From Fibrobacterota bacterium (GTDB taxonomy: Bacteria > Fibrobacterota > Fibrobacteria > UBA11236): a stretch of DNA of 57,710 nucleotides. Shown piece by piece: positions 26,652-35,106 of this stretch. The notes beneath the pieces were generated by a model. That model saw only the letters and a list, made by a program, of their open reading frames with translations, had not been told where the DNA came from and did no database searches. The stretch lies in contig JAEKLQ010000068.1 in the NCBI GenBank assembly GCA_019509785.1, forward strand, positions 1 to 57,710, written 5' to 3'. How positions within the stretch are numbered: the stretch's first letter is position 1; each line of letters starts with the position of its first letter. A program made the translations under genes and the position numbers.

Positions 26652-27455
26652 ATGATCGCCCGCCGCATCCAACTGCTGAAAGTAAGGGCCAACGGGCTGT
26701 ACCGTGGGCGAAAATACCGGGAGGCGGTCGATCTCTACTCCGCCTGCGCGCGCCTGGATCCCAATGATGCCAATGCCCGCAACGATATGGCGGGCTGCTA
26801 CCAGAAGCTGGGGCTGAAGGATTCGGCGTTGGCATGCGCTCGCGAGGCCTTGCGCCTGGCCGATGCCAGCCTGGCCTCCGCCGACACCTCGGTATGGTCC
26901 TTCCCGGATCTGCGCGACCGTAAGAACGCCTACTTCCTCCTGGACAAGCTGGGAGCGCCCATGTCGGCGCCCAAGCCCGGCCAATGCGAGACTTGGACGG
27001 CCTCGGAAGGAGAGTGCCGCGCCCGACTCCGGGTTTGCAGCGAACGGGGCGGCCGCCCGTCCCCAGGCGGGACCTTGCGCTGGGACGTCCTGCGCGCCAG
27101 CGTCTTCCCGCTCAAGGCCCTCTTCGCGTACGAGGAACTCGAATCCGCCTCCCTCGTGCCCCGCCCCGAGTTGCGCGACATGGAGTGGAATTCCATCGAC
27201 GGCGTGTCCGAAGGCTTTTCGCGCTGGGTGAACCGCGATTCGGCGGCGACGATCTCCTTGGGGGAATTCCTGGAACGGTCCGACCCGGCCTGCGCCGGGC
27301 CCGCTTGCGGCGGCCTGGAGAAGGAACTGATCGAATGCCGCATCCTGAACTTCGATGGCTGCGCGGGCGTCATCGGGCTGGCTTGCGCCTACCAAGAGGA
27401 CGACGGTCCCGATCATATCGAAATCGGGGAGGCCTACTTCCTTCCCGCTCGCTGA
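26652..27455 (+). CDS. TPR-containing hypothetical protein
   Basis: 267 residues with no signal peptide. The first ~75 residues form two tetratricopeptide repeats (ANGLYRGRKYREAVDLYSAC and ARNDMAGCYQKLGLKDSALA). The remaining region is unassigned; it contains nine or so cysteines, including CAGPACGG and CRILNFDGC. A protein-protein interaction role is likely. Start: ATG 26652 without a strong ribosome-binding site. The gap 26525-26651 holds nothing recognisable. Convergent with the Ycf48-like gene. Confidence 0.7.
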   Translation: MIARRIQLLKVRANGLYRGRKYREAVDLYSACARLDPNDANARNDMAGCYQKLGLKDSALACAREALRLADASLASADTSVWSFPDLRDRKNAYFLLDKLGAPMSAPKPGQCETWTASEGECRARLRVCSERGGRPSPGGTLRWDVLRASVFPLKALFAYEELESASLVPRPELRDMEWNSIDGVSEGFSRWVNRDSAATISLGEFLERSDPACAGPACGGLEKELIECRILNFDGCAGVIGLACAYQEDDGPDHIEIGEAYFLPAR

Positions 27456-27475
27456 TCTGCTTTTACAGTCGTTGG

Positions 27476-27505
27476 AAAAGTCCGCGCGGGCAGCGGCGCG
27501 CGGAC
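27476..27505 (-). terminator. Rho-independent terminator of the Ycf48-like gene
   Basis: GTCCGCGCG/CGCGCGGAC, a perfect 9-bp stem with an 8-nt loop (27480-27505), followed on the minus strand by TTTT (27479-27476). It lies in the convergent gap and may also slow plus-strand transcripts. Confidence 0.75.
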
Positions 27506-27517
27506 GGGCCGGGAGTT

Positions 27518-29605
27518 TCACGGAAGGAAGCGATGGCGTACGCCCTTCGATTCCAATACGAGGATCAAGCCTTTACGTCGAAACGCGTCAGGAAGCCTGA
27601 ACCCGTGCGGGCCGGCGGGTTCGGTCTCATCGAGAAGGACCGCGAGGCGCCGTCCGCGGGCATCGAATGCCGAAAGCCGCACCCGGGCCGCCGATTCCAA
27701 CGCGTAGGCCACCGTTCCGTTCCGCATAAGAGCCTGGCCACGGGATGCCCGGATGGGCGGGCGCGCATTGGAGGCGTTGTCGGGAATCAATTTCAGGATT
27801 ACCCCGTCCCGACCCACGGCGTACGCGTAATCCCGATCGATGGGAATGATGGAAGACAATCCGTTCCGGGTCGGGCACGCCATCGCTTCCCAGGTCTCCC
27901 CTCCGTCTTGCGTCTCGAGGATGTCATCCGAACCCAGCGCGAAACCGATCTTGGAATCCAGGAAACGGATCGACGATAGGCCGTCTACCGCCGCATTAGG
28001 GATAGAATCCCAATGCTTTCCGCCATCAAGGGTTTTCAGGATCGGTCCGCCCGCGGCGAATCCCTTCTCGGGGGTGGAGAACCAAACAGAATTCAAGGCC
28101 CATGTAAGACCCGAAGTTTGGATTTCCCATAGGGCTCCGCCATTCGACGTATGCAGGATGGTTCCATTGTCCCCTACGGCGAATCCGTTGAGGGTATCGG
28201 GGAAGAATATGGAGTAGAGCGTTTCCCGGGTCGGGACGCTCTGATGGATCCAAGTCGCCCCGCTATCCGTGCTTTTGCAAATCCCGGCCCCCGCAGTGAA
28301 CCCGATTGCCGCGGATGGGAATACGATGGCCGCGCGGTAGTCGTTCATCGACGTTGAGATATCTTCCCATGTGTCGCCGCCGTCGCGGGTCCGCGCCATG
28401 GACCCGCCCAGGCCCGCGGCGACGGCGATGCGGGGCGTCGCGAAGGCGATCGAAAGGAAGCCGCCGAGCTTGGGAAGGGAATAGGATGACCATGTCCTGC
28501 CTCCGTCCCCGGTTTTCAAGATGATGTCGGTCCCGAGATTGATGCCGCCCACCGCGATTCCCGTAGCGGAATCGAGAAATCGCGCATCGTGCAACCACTC
28601 CGTCGTCACGGCCGTGGAGATCATCGACCAGGAGTCCCCTCCATCGAAGGTTTTCAGGATGATTCCGGTGTCGCCCACCGCGTATCCCGTACGGGACCCC
28701 GTGAAAGCGATCGAGTTGAATCGGGTGGTGAGGCCTGGCGGGGAAACTGGAGACCAGTCCCTGCCGCCGTCCACGGTTTTAAGGATCGCGACTAAACCGA
28801 AGTTCGAAGAGGTGTCCCCGGCCAGGAATCCCGTATCGGGACTGGTGAATCGAACGGAATAGATCCGATTGATCCGTGTCCTTCCCCGGTCCGTCCAAGT
28901 CGCCCCGCCGTCATCGGTGCGATAGGCGTGGCCGGAATTCCCGACCGCGTAGCCGTGACGGGTATCCAGGAAATAAAGGACCGAAGCCGGGTTGCTCGCA
29001 AAATCGTATTTGTGCCGTACCCAGGTCGTCCCCCCGTTGGTGGTCTTAAAGATCCCGCTGTCGCTCAAGGCGAATCCGGTATCCGGGGCCGGGAAGGACA
29101 AGTCCTCGAAGAAGGTCCCCTTTTGGATCGGCGACCCCAGCCAATTCGTACCGCCGTCCCGGCTTCTGAGCAGGGAGTCGGCGCCATTCAAGAGGTAAAG
29201 CGTTTGCGCATCCGTAGCCTGAATCGAGGATGGTCTGGCGTAGAGCGGGGTTATTACACGGCTCCAATTTCCGCCGCCATCGGAGGTGCGTAATAGGGAG
29301 TAATTCCCTGCCAAGTACCCGTGATTCTCATCCGGGAATCGGAGCATCGTGAAATCTTCGGCCGGGAGATCCGCCATGGCCTTCCAGTTGGTTCCCGCAT
29401 CGGTCGTCTTGAGGAGGGCGCCGTCTTCGCCCGCCGCATAGCCCACGTCGGGACTGGGAAAGTCCACCGCCAAGAGGCGGTTTCCCTGCGGGAGCGGATT
29501 CATCCATATCCATTTCCCGCCGGGAATGAGGCCGAAGGATAAGCCCGAGAAGAGCAGGAGCCAGGGAATCCGGGCGAACGGATAGGCGACGGTGGATCGA
29601 CGCAT
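27518..29605 (-). CDS. Exported Ycf48/BNR-like beta-propeller with sorting-type C-terminus
   Basis: 695 residues from ATG 29605, chosen because the signal segment (FARIPWLLLFSGLSFGLIPG) follows directly; the open frame reaches 29908 but overlaps the peptidase gene. At least twelve repeats with the core DGGxxW or near variants (for example KTTDAGTNW, RTSDGGGNW, KTFDGGDSW) form one or two Ycf48/BNR-type propellers, about 35-620. The last ~70 residues (RVRLSAFDARGRRLAVLLDE) match FlgD/T9SS-like C-terminal domains. In bacteria outside phototrophs these proteins are secreted or surface-exposed, with unknown ligands. The gene ends at a strong terminator. Confidence 0.85.
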   Translation of the reverse strand: MRRSTVAYPFARIPWLLLFSGLSFGLIPGGKWIWMNPLPQGNRLLAVDFPSPDVGYAAGEDGALLKTTDAGTNWKAMADLPAEDFTMLRFPDENHGYLAGNYSLLRTSDGGGNWSRVITPLYARPSSIQATDAQTLYLLNGADSLLRSRDGGTNWLGSPIQKGTFFEDLSFPAPDTGFALSDSGIFKTTNGGTTWVRHKYDFASNPASVLYFLDTRHGYAVGNSGHAYRTDDGGATWTDRGRTRINRIYSVRFTSPDTGFLAGDTSSNFGLVAILKTVDGGRDWSPVSPPGLTTRFNSIAFTGSRTGYAVGDTGIILKTFDGGDSWSMISTAVTTEWLHDARFLDSATGIAVGGINLGTDIILKTGDGGRTWSSYSLPKLGGFLSIAFATPRIAVAAGLGGSMARTRDGGDTWEDISTSMNDYRAAIVFPSAAIGFTAGAGICKSTDSGATWIHQSVPTRETLYSIFFPDTLNGFAVGDNGTILHTSNGGALWEIQTSGLTWALNSVWFSTPEKGFAAGGPILKTLDGGKHWDSIPNAAVDGLSSIRFLDSKIGFALGSDDILETQDGGETWEAMACPTRNGLSSIIPIDRDYAYAVGRDGVILKLIPDNASNARPPIRASRGQALMRNGTVAYALESAARVRLSAFDARGRRLAVLLDETEPAGPHGFRLPDAFRRKGLILVLESKGVRHRFLP

Positions 29606-29610
29606 CCCGC

Positions 29611-31473
29611 TCAAGCTGGGATCCCGGACGCCAGCCATTCGCTGAACTTCTTCTCGATCGATTCGAAGCTTTCGCCGTTCTCGTTGCTGGCGATGATCTC
29701 GTCCCCGTGCGCGAGGCGGATGACGGCGTCCAGGTCTACCTTCCCTCCGGGGACGGCGTCGCGCGCGCGCGTGAAGGCCTTTTCCGCCTCGGCGAGGGCT
29801 TCGGCCAGGGGCTTGTTCACCATCTCGACGGTGGCTTCGGCCCCGAAAGGCTGGCCAGTCAGGCCTTTGATCATTTCCGGGAAGGTCAGGGAGTTGCCCG
29901 GCTTCCAATAATGCTCCGCCAGGTCGCGGCCGATGGCCGGGTTGTCTACGAGATATCCGTCACGCTTCTCGAAAAATCGGCGGGTCTGATGCACGGCCAT
30001 CTCCGCCAAGACGTAACCGTGGTAATACGCCGAAGATTCACCCGAGAGCAGGTGAGGCACGCTCAAGACCGGGCGCGTGCCTTCGTTCAGGAACTGCATG
30101 CCCGATTCGATCTCGCGAAGGGTCTTGATGACGTTGTCCGGCGTGAGGGATGCTTCGGGCATTTCGTAAATGGCCTTCTCGGCGAAGCAAACCGTGAGCA
30201 TGGCCCTAAGGGCGAAGGCCTTGTAAGGATGCTTCTTTGAGATGTTGGAGCGGATCAGCTCCAACGGCATGGGGCCTCCCGCCGCGTCGCGTGCGTAGCG
30301 AGCCAGCCAATCCGGGGTTTCGATGAAGCTGTCCAGGAACATGCTCTGGGTTTCGGCGAAGGCCACCGAGGTAGGCGCGTACTCTTGCGCGAAGCAGGGG
30401 GAGGGCATGAGGATGTTGCTGAAGTGGGCGGCGTGGCCGCCTTCGTGGAAAAGGGTTTCGGTGGCGCGGTGGCCGCTGCCCACTTGGCCGGGAATGGCGT
30501 TGGCGGTGAAGTTGATGCGGGCCGGCAGGTATTTCCCGCCGTCGACGAAGCCGGGTACGGGACCGTGCATGAACCCGTTTTCGTATTTGCCCTTGCGATC
30601 AAGCAGATCCAAGGTGAGGGTCGCCCCGCGATACTTGATGCCCAACGCCGTGAAGGAACGACCCCAACGCCCCAGGGCCGAAGCGAAACCGAAATAAGGA
30701 TCCATCTGCGCGGTCACGTCCCCGGCGGTCAGGTAGAGCAGGTTCCAGCCTTCCCGCGCTGAAGGCCCGCGTTCCTTCGCGAGCGCGTCGATGGCGGCCT
30801 TGCAAGCATCGCGGGTGCGAGCTTCCAGATCGCCCAGGATCCCGAACAGGATTTTCTTGGAGAAGCCTTCGTTGCGCGAGACCTTGTAATCGTAATAGTC
30901 CTCGTAGCCGAGCATGCGCCCGAGCTTGTTCCTTTCGCGCACGATGTCCAGGAAGCCCTTGTCCAGCACCTCGCGTTCGATGGATTGCAGACCGCGATGG
31001 GCCGCTTTGCGTAGCGCTTCGTCCGGCGCGGTCCGCACCATCAGGCCGAGCCGCACCGAACTGGCCGGCACGGTTTCCCCGGAGATGGGGTCCCGATAGC
31101 CGAGTTTCATGGCGCCGCGGGCCTCCTGCAGCCGGCCTTCCATCCCCACGATCCGTTCGGCCAGGGCCCGGGCATCGGGATTTTCGATGGCGTTCACCTC
31201 GAAGAAGCGGACCCAACCCTGGAGGCCCACGCGATCATCCCCGGAGAGATCGGGCTTGGCCAATTCCGTCCGCAGCGCGGGCAGATAGGCGGGATCGGAA
31301 ACCCACGCCTGCAACCGGTTCTCCTTGCTTTCGAAGTCCCCGGCCACGCGCGCGGTCAGCCCCATCTTATCCTTCCAGAAAGCGTCCTCCTTGGCGAAAT
31401 GGGCTTGCAGGTACTCCCGGTTCAGCTTGGCGAGCAAGGGGTTCAAGGCGGAATCGATGGCTTTGGCGATCAT
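29611..31473 (-). CDS. M3 family oligoendopeptidase
   Basis: A 620-residue cytoplasmic zinc metallopeptidase that trims short peptides. The zinc motif HEGGH is at H343-E344-x-x-H347, and the third ligand is probably E374 (SVAFAETQ), 27 residues later, as in the M3 family. The body is helical throughout and the length is normal for PepF-like enzymes. There is no signal peptide. Start: ATG 31473 with GGAG 7 nt upstream. It lies immediately upstream of the Ycf48-like gene (5-bp gap), so the two are probably cotranscribed although the products act in different compartments. Confidence 0.92.
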   Translation of the reverse strand: MIAKAIDSALNPLLAKLNREYLQAHFAKEDAFWKDKMGLTARVAGDFESKENRLQAWVSDPAYLPALRTELAKPDLSGDDRVGLQGWVRFFEVNAIENPDARALAERIVGMEGRLQEARGAMKLGYRDPISGETVPASSVRLGLMVRTAPDEALRKAAHRGLQSIEREVLDKGFLDIVRERNKLGRMLGYEDYYDYKVSRNEGFSKKILFGILGDLEARTRDACKAAIDALAKERGPSAREGWNLLYLTAGDVTAQMDPYFGFASALGRWGRSFTALGIKYRGATLTLDLLDRKGKYENGFMHGPVPGFVDGGKYLPARINFTANAIPGQVGSGHRATETLFHEGGHAAHFSNILMPSPCFAQEYAPTSVAFAETQSMFLDSFIETPDWLARYARDAAGGPMPLELIRSNISKKHPYKAFALRAMLTVCFAEKAIYEMPEASLTPDNVIKTLREIESGMQFLNEGTRPVLSVPHLLSGESSAYYHGYVLAEMAVHQTRRFFEKRDGYLVDNPAIGRDLAEHYWKPGNSLTFPEMIKGLTGQPFGAEATVEMVNKPLAEALAEAEKAFTRARDAVPGGKVDLDAVIRLAHGDEIIASNENGESFESIEKKFSEWLASGIPA

Positions 31474-31572
31474 GCTTCGCTCCGTAGTGAGGATGGGGGA
31501 CGGGAATGCAAAATGGAAAATCGGAGGGGCGGGGACAAGGCGGCCCCATGGATCGAGATGCCTAAAGGGGAC

Positions 31573-31959
31573 TTAAAGGCCGCTGATGGAGACCGGGCCG
31601 TACTTCAATTCGGCTTCCCGGAGGGACGGGAAGATTTCGAAGAGGGAGTCGAGATGGCTGCCTTCCAAAGCGGCTCGGATCTGCGCGGGGACCTCGACGA
31701 GGACCATTTCCATGGCCTTTTCCGCGAAGGCCTGATGTTGGCGGGCGAGGGCGGCCATGGCCGCCGAGTCGATGGAATAGCATCCCTGCAGGCTGAAGAT
31801 CAGCTTGCCGCTCGCATGCGCCAGGGCCCGGTTCAGGATCACGTGCAACTTGGCGGCGTTCCCGCCGGCCAGGTTTCCCGCCACGCGCAGGAAGGTGTTG
31901 GCGCGGCCCACCCCGAGGGTGTAGTTGAGATCTCCGAGGATGACGTCCATGACGGGCAT
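31573..31959 (-). CDS. STAS-domain protein
   Basis: 128 residues from ATG 31959 (GGAGG lies about 12 nt upstream; ATG 31950 is an alternative). The core (KLIFSLQGCYSIDSAAMAAL) fits the STAS/SpoIIAA fold, with the serine of IDS at the position phosphorylated in anti-sigma antagonists. No partner kinase or anti-sigma gene is nearby. Divergent from pyrE by about 160 bp, and 99 bp upstream of the M3 peptidase gene on the same strand. A role in partner switching is plausible but unproven. Confidence 0.7.
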   Translation of the reverse strand: MPVMDVILGDLNYTLGVGRANTFLRVAGNLAGGNAAKLHVILNRALAHASGKLIFSLQGCYSIDSAAMAALARQHQAFAEKAMEMVLVEVPAQIRAALEGSHLDSLFEIFPSLREAELKYGPVSISGL

Positions 31960-32121
31960 AATTCGAGTATACCTCCGGCCCGCGGGGGTGGGAAGATAAA
32001 TGATCGGCAAGCGCCGGCGGCGCGCGGGCGCGGCATCGCCGCGGCAGTTGCTATTTTCCCGGGCGCCGCGGCGGGCCTGTACCGGATGGTACGTGGGAGA
32101 CCGATCGGGCTGGGAAGGTCA

Positions 32122-32808
32122 ATGGAAAACTTCAAGCAATCCTTCATCGAGTTCATGCTGTCGGCGGGGGCCTTGCGCTTCGGGGACTTCACCACCAAGA
32201 GCGGGCGCAAGACGCCTTACTTCATCAATACGGGAGCCTACGTGCGCGCCTCCCAGGCGAAAAGGCTGGGCGAATTCTACGCCCGCGCCATCCACGCCGC
32301 CTTCGGCCGCGAGATCGACAACCTGTTCGGGCCCGCCTATAAGGGAATCCCCCTGGCGGTTACCGCGGCTATCGCCTTGAACGAATTGTACGGGCACGAT
32401 GTCAGCTACACTTTCAATCGCAAAGAGCCCAAGGATCACGGCGAAGGCGGAACCCTGGTCGGTTACAATTACGCTTCCCGCCCCGACCCGGACAAGCCCT
32501 GCCGCGTGGTGATTATCGAGGACGTAACGACCGCCGGAACCTCGATACGCGAAAGCCTGCCCCTGATCGCGTTGCCGGGTATCGAACCGACGGGCCTCGT
32601 GGTTTCCGTGGACCGCATGGAACGCGGCAAGGGGAACCTGCCCGCGCTCAAGGAAATCGAGTCCGAGTTCGGGCTCAAGACCACGGCCATCGTGACCCTG
32701 GAGGATATTTTCTCATTCCTCAAGAGCGGGGCCGGGGAAGTGCATTTGGAGCTTGATCCGCAATTGCTCAAGCGGATGGACGCCTACCGCAAGGAGTACG
32801 GGGCTTAG
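32122..32808 (+). CDS. pyrE: Orotate phosphoribosyltransferase
   Basis: Converts orotate and PRPP to orotidine 5'-phosphate. 228 residues, the family length. N-terminal FGDFTTKSGRKTPYFINTG binds orotate; the PRPP loop is VVIIEDVTTAGTS at 129-141. Start: ATG 32122 with GGGAAGG about 6 nt upstream; the open frame upstream is a shadow of the divergent genes. A single-gene unit convergent with the pel-linked hydrolase gene (33-bp gap). Confidence 0.95.
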   Translation: MENFKQSFIEFMLSAGALRFGDFTTKSGRKTPYFINTGAYVRASQAKRLGEFYARAIHAAFGREIDNLFGPAYKGIPLAVTAAIALNELYGHDVSYTFNRKEPKDHGEGGTLVGYNYASRPDPDKPCRVVIIEDVTTAGTSIRESLPLIALPGIEPTGLVVSVDRMERGKGNLPALKEIESEFGLKTTAIVTLEDIFSFLKSGAGEVHLELDPQLLKRMDAYRKEYGA

Positions 32809-32841
32809 CCCCGTTCCATTAGGGGTCCCAGGCAAGGAGCA

Positions 32842-35106
32842 CTAAGGGATCCAAAGCCGCGAGAAGGGAGCCTCGCCTTCGGCCCGGACCCAGATCAAGA
32901 CCACGGCTTTCCGCTCGGCGGATCCCGACCAGGTCATTTCCTCTCCCGACAGTCCCGGGCGGTCGAGGAGGACCTTGCCGTCAAGTCCGTAAATGCGGAT
33001 CTCGGCCCGGCCCCTCGGATTGGGGAAACCGATGCTCAGCCCGTCGCCCCGGTTGCTTATGCGTATGGCGCGCGGGATCGCCATTTCCCGCGGTACGATG
33101 CGCTCGGTGTTTCCATGGGTGAAGGAGTAGGAAAAGCCGGTAAGGCCCAGGTCCGGCAGGGTTTCGTGCCGATCGGAAGAAGCCGCGAGCAGATCGATCC
33201 CGGTCCCCGCCGCCTCCAAATCCCGCTTGGCGATACGCAGTTCCAACCGGTTGCCGGAAAACTCCATGACCACGGTGCCTGGGGATTCGGCCCAATCGCC
33301 GTCCTGGTACTTATAGAAGTTTCCCGCTTCCCATTTGTAGTCCGCTCCGTGGAAGCCGCCCCCCACCGCCGCGGGATCGCCGGTATTGCCCCGGCGATCG
33401 GAGTTGAAAAGCAGAACGGTCTTGGCAGGATCGGCATTCCCTTGATACTGAAGCAAGAGGTAGAGGTAATTCTGGTCGTCGGTGGCGGAGAGTCCGGTGA
33501 AATCGACCCCGCTTCCGTCCCCGGACGGGTCGGTAATCGACGTGATGGCTCCCCAATCTCCGAAGGCGCCGTCGATGGAGATCGGGTAGGCGGCCGAATC
33601 CCGCGGTATGGCCATGAGGACCACGCCATTGGTGTCCTCGATGCCGCCGCCCGGCCCGATGCGACCCGAGGCGGGCGCCGCGCCGCTGGTACCGTCCTCG
33701 GCGCGTACCGCGAAGCGGTACAAGGCATTGTTCGCAAGGCCGGTCACGGTGAATTGATAAGGACAGCCATCGTCGGCGCCTTCATGGGCGCGGTCGGTGT
33801 AATCCGCCCCCACCTCGGTCGCCACCGCCTCCAGATGCGGGGACGAGGCGAAATCCAGGGGAGCGTTCTTGGAGTAGTAGACGTTGTACTTCACCGGCCA
33901 GGTCTGATCGGCCGCGACGTCCCAGCGTAGGGTAACCTTCCCGTTACCCGGGATGGCCTTCAGCAAGCCCACCCGGGGCGGCGGGGGGGCGTTCGTATCC
34001 ACGCTTCCGGAAACGGTATTCCGCCATTTGGGCGGATCGCGATCGGCCTGGGCGGGATTGTCGAGGAACAGCGTGGGCGCTTGGCCCAGCAGGCGATCGT
34101 TGACCTCCGGCACCCATCCCTGCTCCACCACCGCCTCCCGCTGGATGGTCCGGAACAAGTCGGGATGATCCTGGAGGATGCGCGCCGGATCGGCCACGTA
34201 GTCGAGGTGGAAAACGGCCCCCCGGCTGTCGGGCCGGTTCATTTCGGCGTTGAGGCGGGGCGCGCTGATGAATTTATTCGACCCGAAGTACGGACTGGGT
34301 TGCCATATCCCGTTCCCCCCTTGGTCCGTGGTGTAATTGCTCCCGGTGTAAAAGCTTTCGAACAGGATTCCATCCACGTATTTCCGCGGGCTCGCCCCGT
34401 ACTGCAAGGGATAATCCGGATCGAAGAAGAAAAGCCCCCGGTTGAGGAGCAGGTACTTCCCAGGGTACGCCAATCGGAGGCGGCGGATCAGATCGGACAT
34501 GCCCGGCGCGGTCCAACCGTAGCCATGCCAGGGATCGGCCGTTTCCGGGGTGTCGAGGAACAGCCCGTCGGCCCCCAGGGCCATCAAGCGCGCCGCCTCG
34601 GTCAGCACCACCCGTTGCCAGGCCGTATCGCCGGCATTGACGAGGCAAGCCCCCCAATCGCCTTGGCGATCCGGGATCCCGTCCGGCACCTTATTCACCC
34701 CGTCCGCGTCCATGCCCTTGGCGTTCCACTCGTCGAGGTAATAGGAAGCGATTCCCTTATTCTCGTAGATGGTGGTAAGGCCCTTTTCGTCATAGTGTAC
34801 GGGCCCGCGGCCATCGCCATGCGCAGGCGCCGCCTGGTTGAACGTGGAGGCGTCTTCGCCGATGGAAATGTAAAGCAAGACCTTGGTGCCGTTCGCGCGT
34901 ACGCGGGCGATGGCTTGGGCCTCCGATTCGGGAGGGGAATACGTTCCCGATTGCAAGGCGACGAGCCCGAAGCGCTGGAAGAGGGCGACATCGCTTTCCT
35001 GCCAAGCGCCATAGTGGGTCAAATGCGAAGTGATGCGCGCGCCGGCCGCCGGCAGGGCGAACCCGATGGCGGCGGTAATGACCGTGAGCCGAAGCGCAAA
35101 TTTCAT
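32842..35106 (-). CDS. Secreted glycoside hydrolase with FnIII, CBM9-like and sorting domains, pel-operon gene 9
   Basis: A 754-residue secreted protein: signal peptide (about 1-22), a TIM-barrel hydrolase domain (about 25-340), FnIII (about 375-490), a CBM9/DOMON-like domain (about 505-660, SIDGAFGDW) and a FlgD-like C-terminal sorting domain (about 680-754). The barrel resembles the hydrolase domain of PelA encoded in the same operon. GLFLDTPE and LLLNRGLFF, then ILFESFYTG align with PelA GFFLDALD, LVLNRGFDL and VAFESLFRG. D185 and E250 are therefore the likely catalytic pair (GH114/GH166-like). Its ATG overlaps the pelG stop (ATGA), making it the last gene of the pel operon. A role in trimming or releasing a GalNAc-rich polysaccharide is inferred. 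Confidence 0.8.
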   Translation of the reverse strand: MKFALRLTVITAAIGFALPAAGARITSHLTHYGAWQESDVALFQRFGLVALQSGTYSPPESEAQAIARVRANGTKVLLYISIGEDASTFNQAAPAHGDGRGPVHYDEKGLTTIYENKGIASYYLDEWNAKGMDADGVNKVPDGIPDRQGDWGACLVNAGDTAWQRVVLTEAARLMALGADGLFLDTPETADPWHGYGWTAPGMSDLIRRLRLAYPGKYLLLNRGLFFFDPDYPLQYGASPRKYVDGILFESFYTGSNYTTDQGGNGIWQPSPYFGSNKFISAPRLNAEMNRPDSRGAVFHLDYVADPARILQDHPDLFRTIQREAVVEQGWVPEVNDRLLGQAPTLFLDNPAQADRDPPKWRNTVSGSVDTNAPPPPRVGLLKAIPGNGKVTLRWDVAADQTWPVKYNVYYSKNAPLDFASSPHLEAVATEVGADYTDRAHEGADDGCPYQFTVTGLANNALYRFAVRAEDGTSGAAPASGRIGPGGGIEDTNGVVLMAIPRDSAAYPISIDGAFGDWGAITSITDPSGDGSGVDFTGLSATDDQNYLYLLLQYQGNADPAKTVLLFNSDRRGNTGDPAAVGGGFHGADYKWEAGNFYKYQDGDWAESPGTVVMEFSGNRLELRIAKRDLEAAGTGIDLLAASSDRHETLPDLGLTGFSYSFTHGNTERIVPREMAIPRAIRISNRGDGLSIGFPNPRGRAEIRIYGLDGKVLLDRPGLSGEEMTWSGSAERKAVVLIWVRAEGEAPFSRLWIP

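Noticed and set aside
29611-31473. Angiotensin-converting-enzyme-like M2 peptidase
   Set aside because: The zinc motif, third-ligand spacing of 27 residues and flanking sequence fit M3 better.
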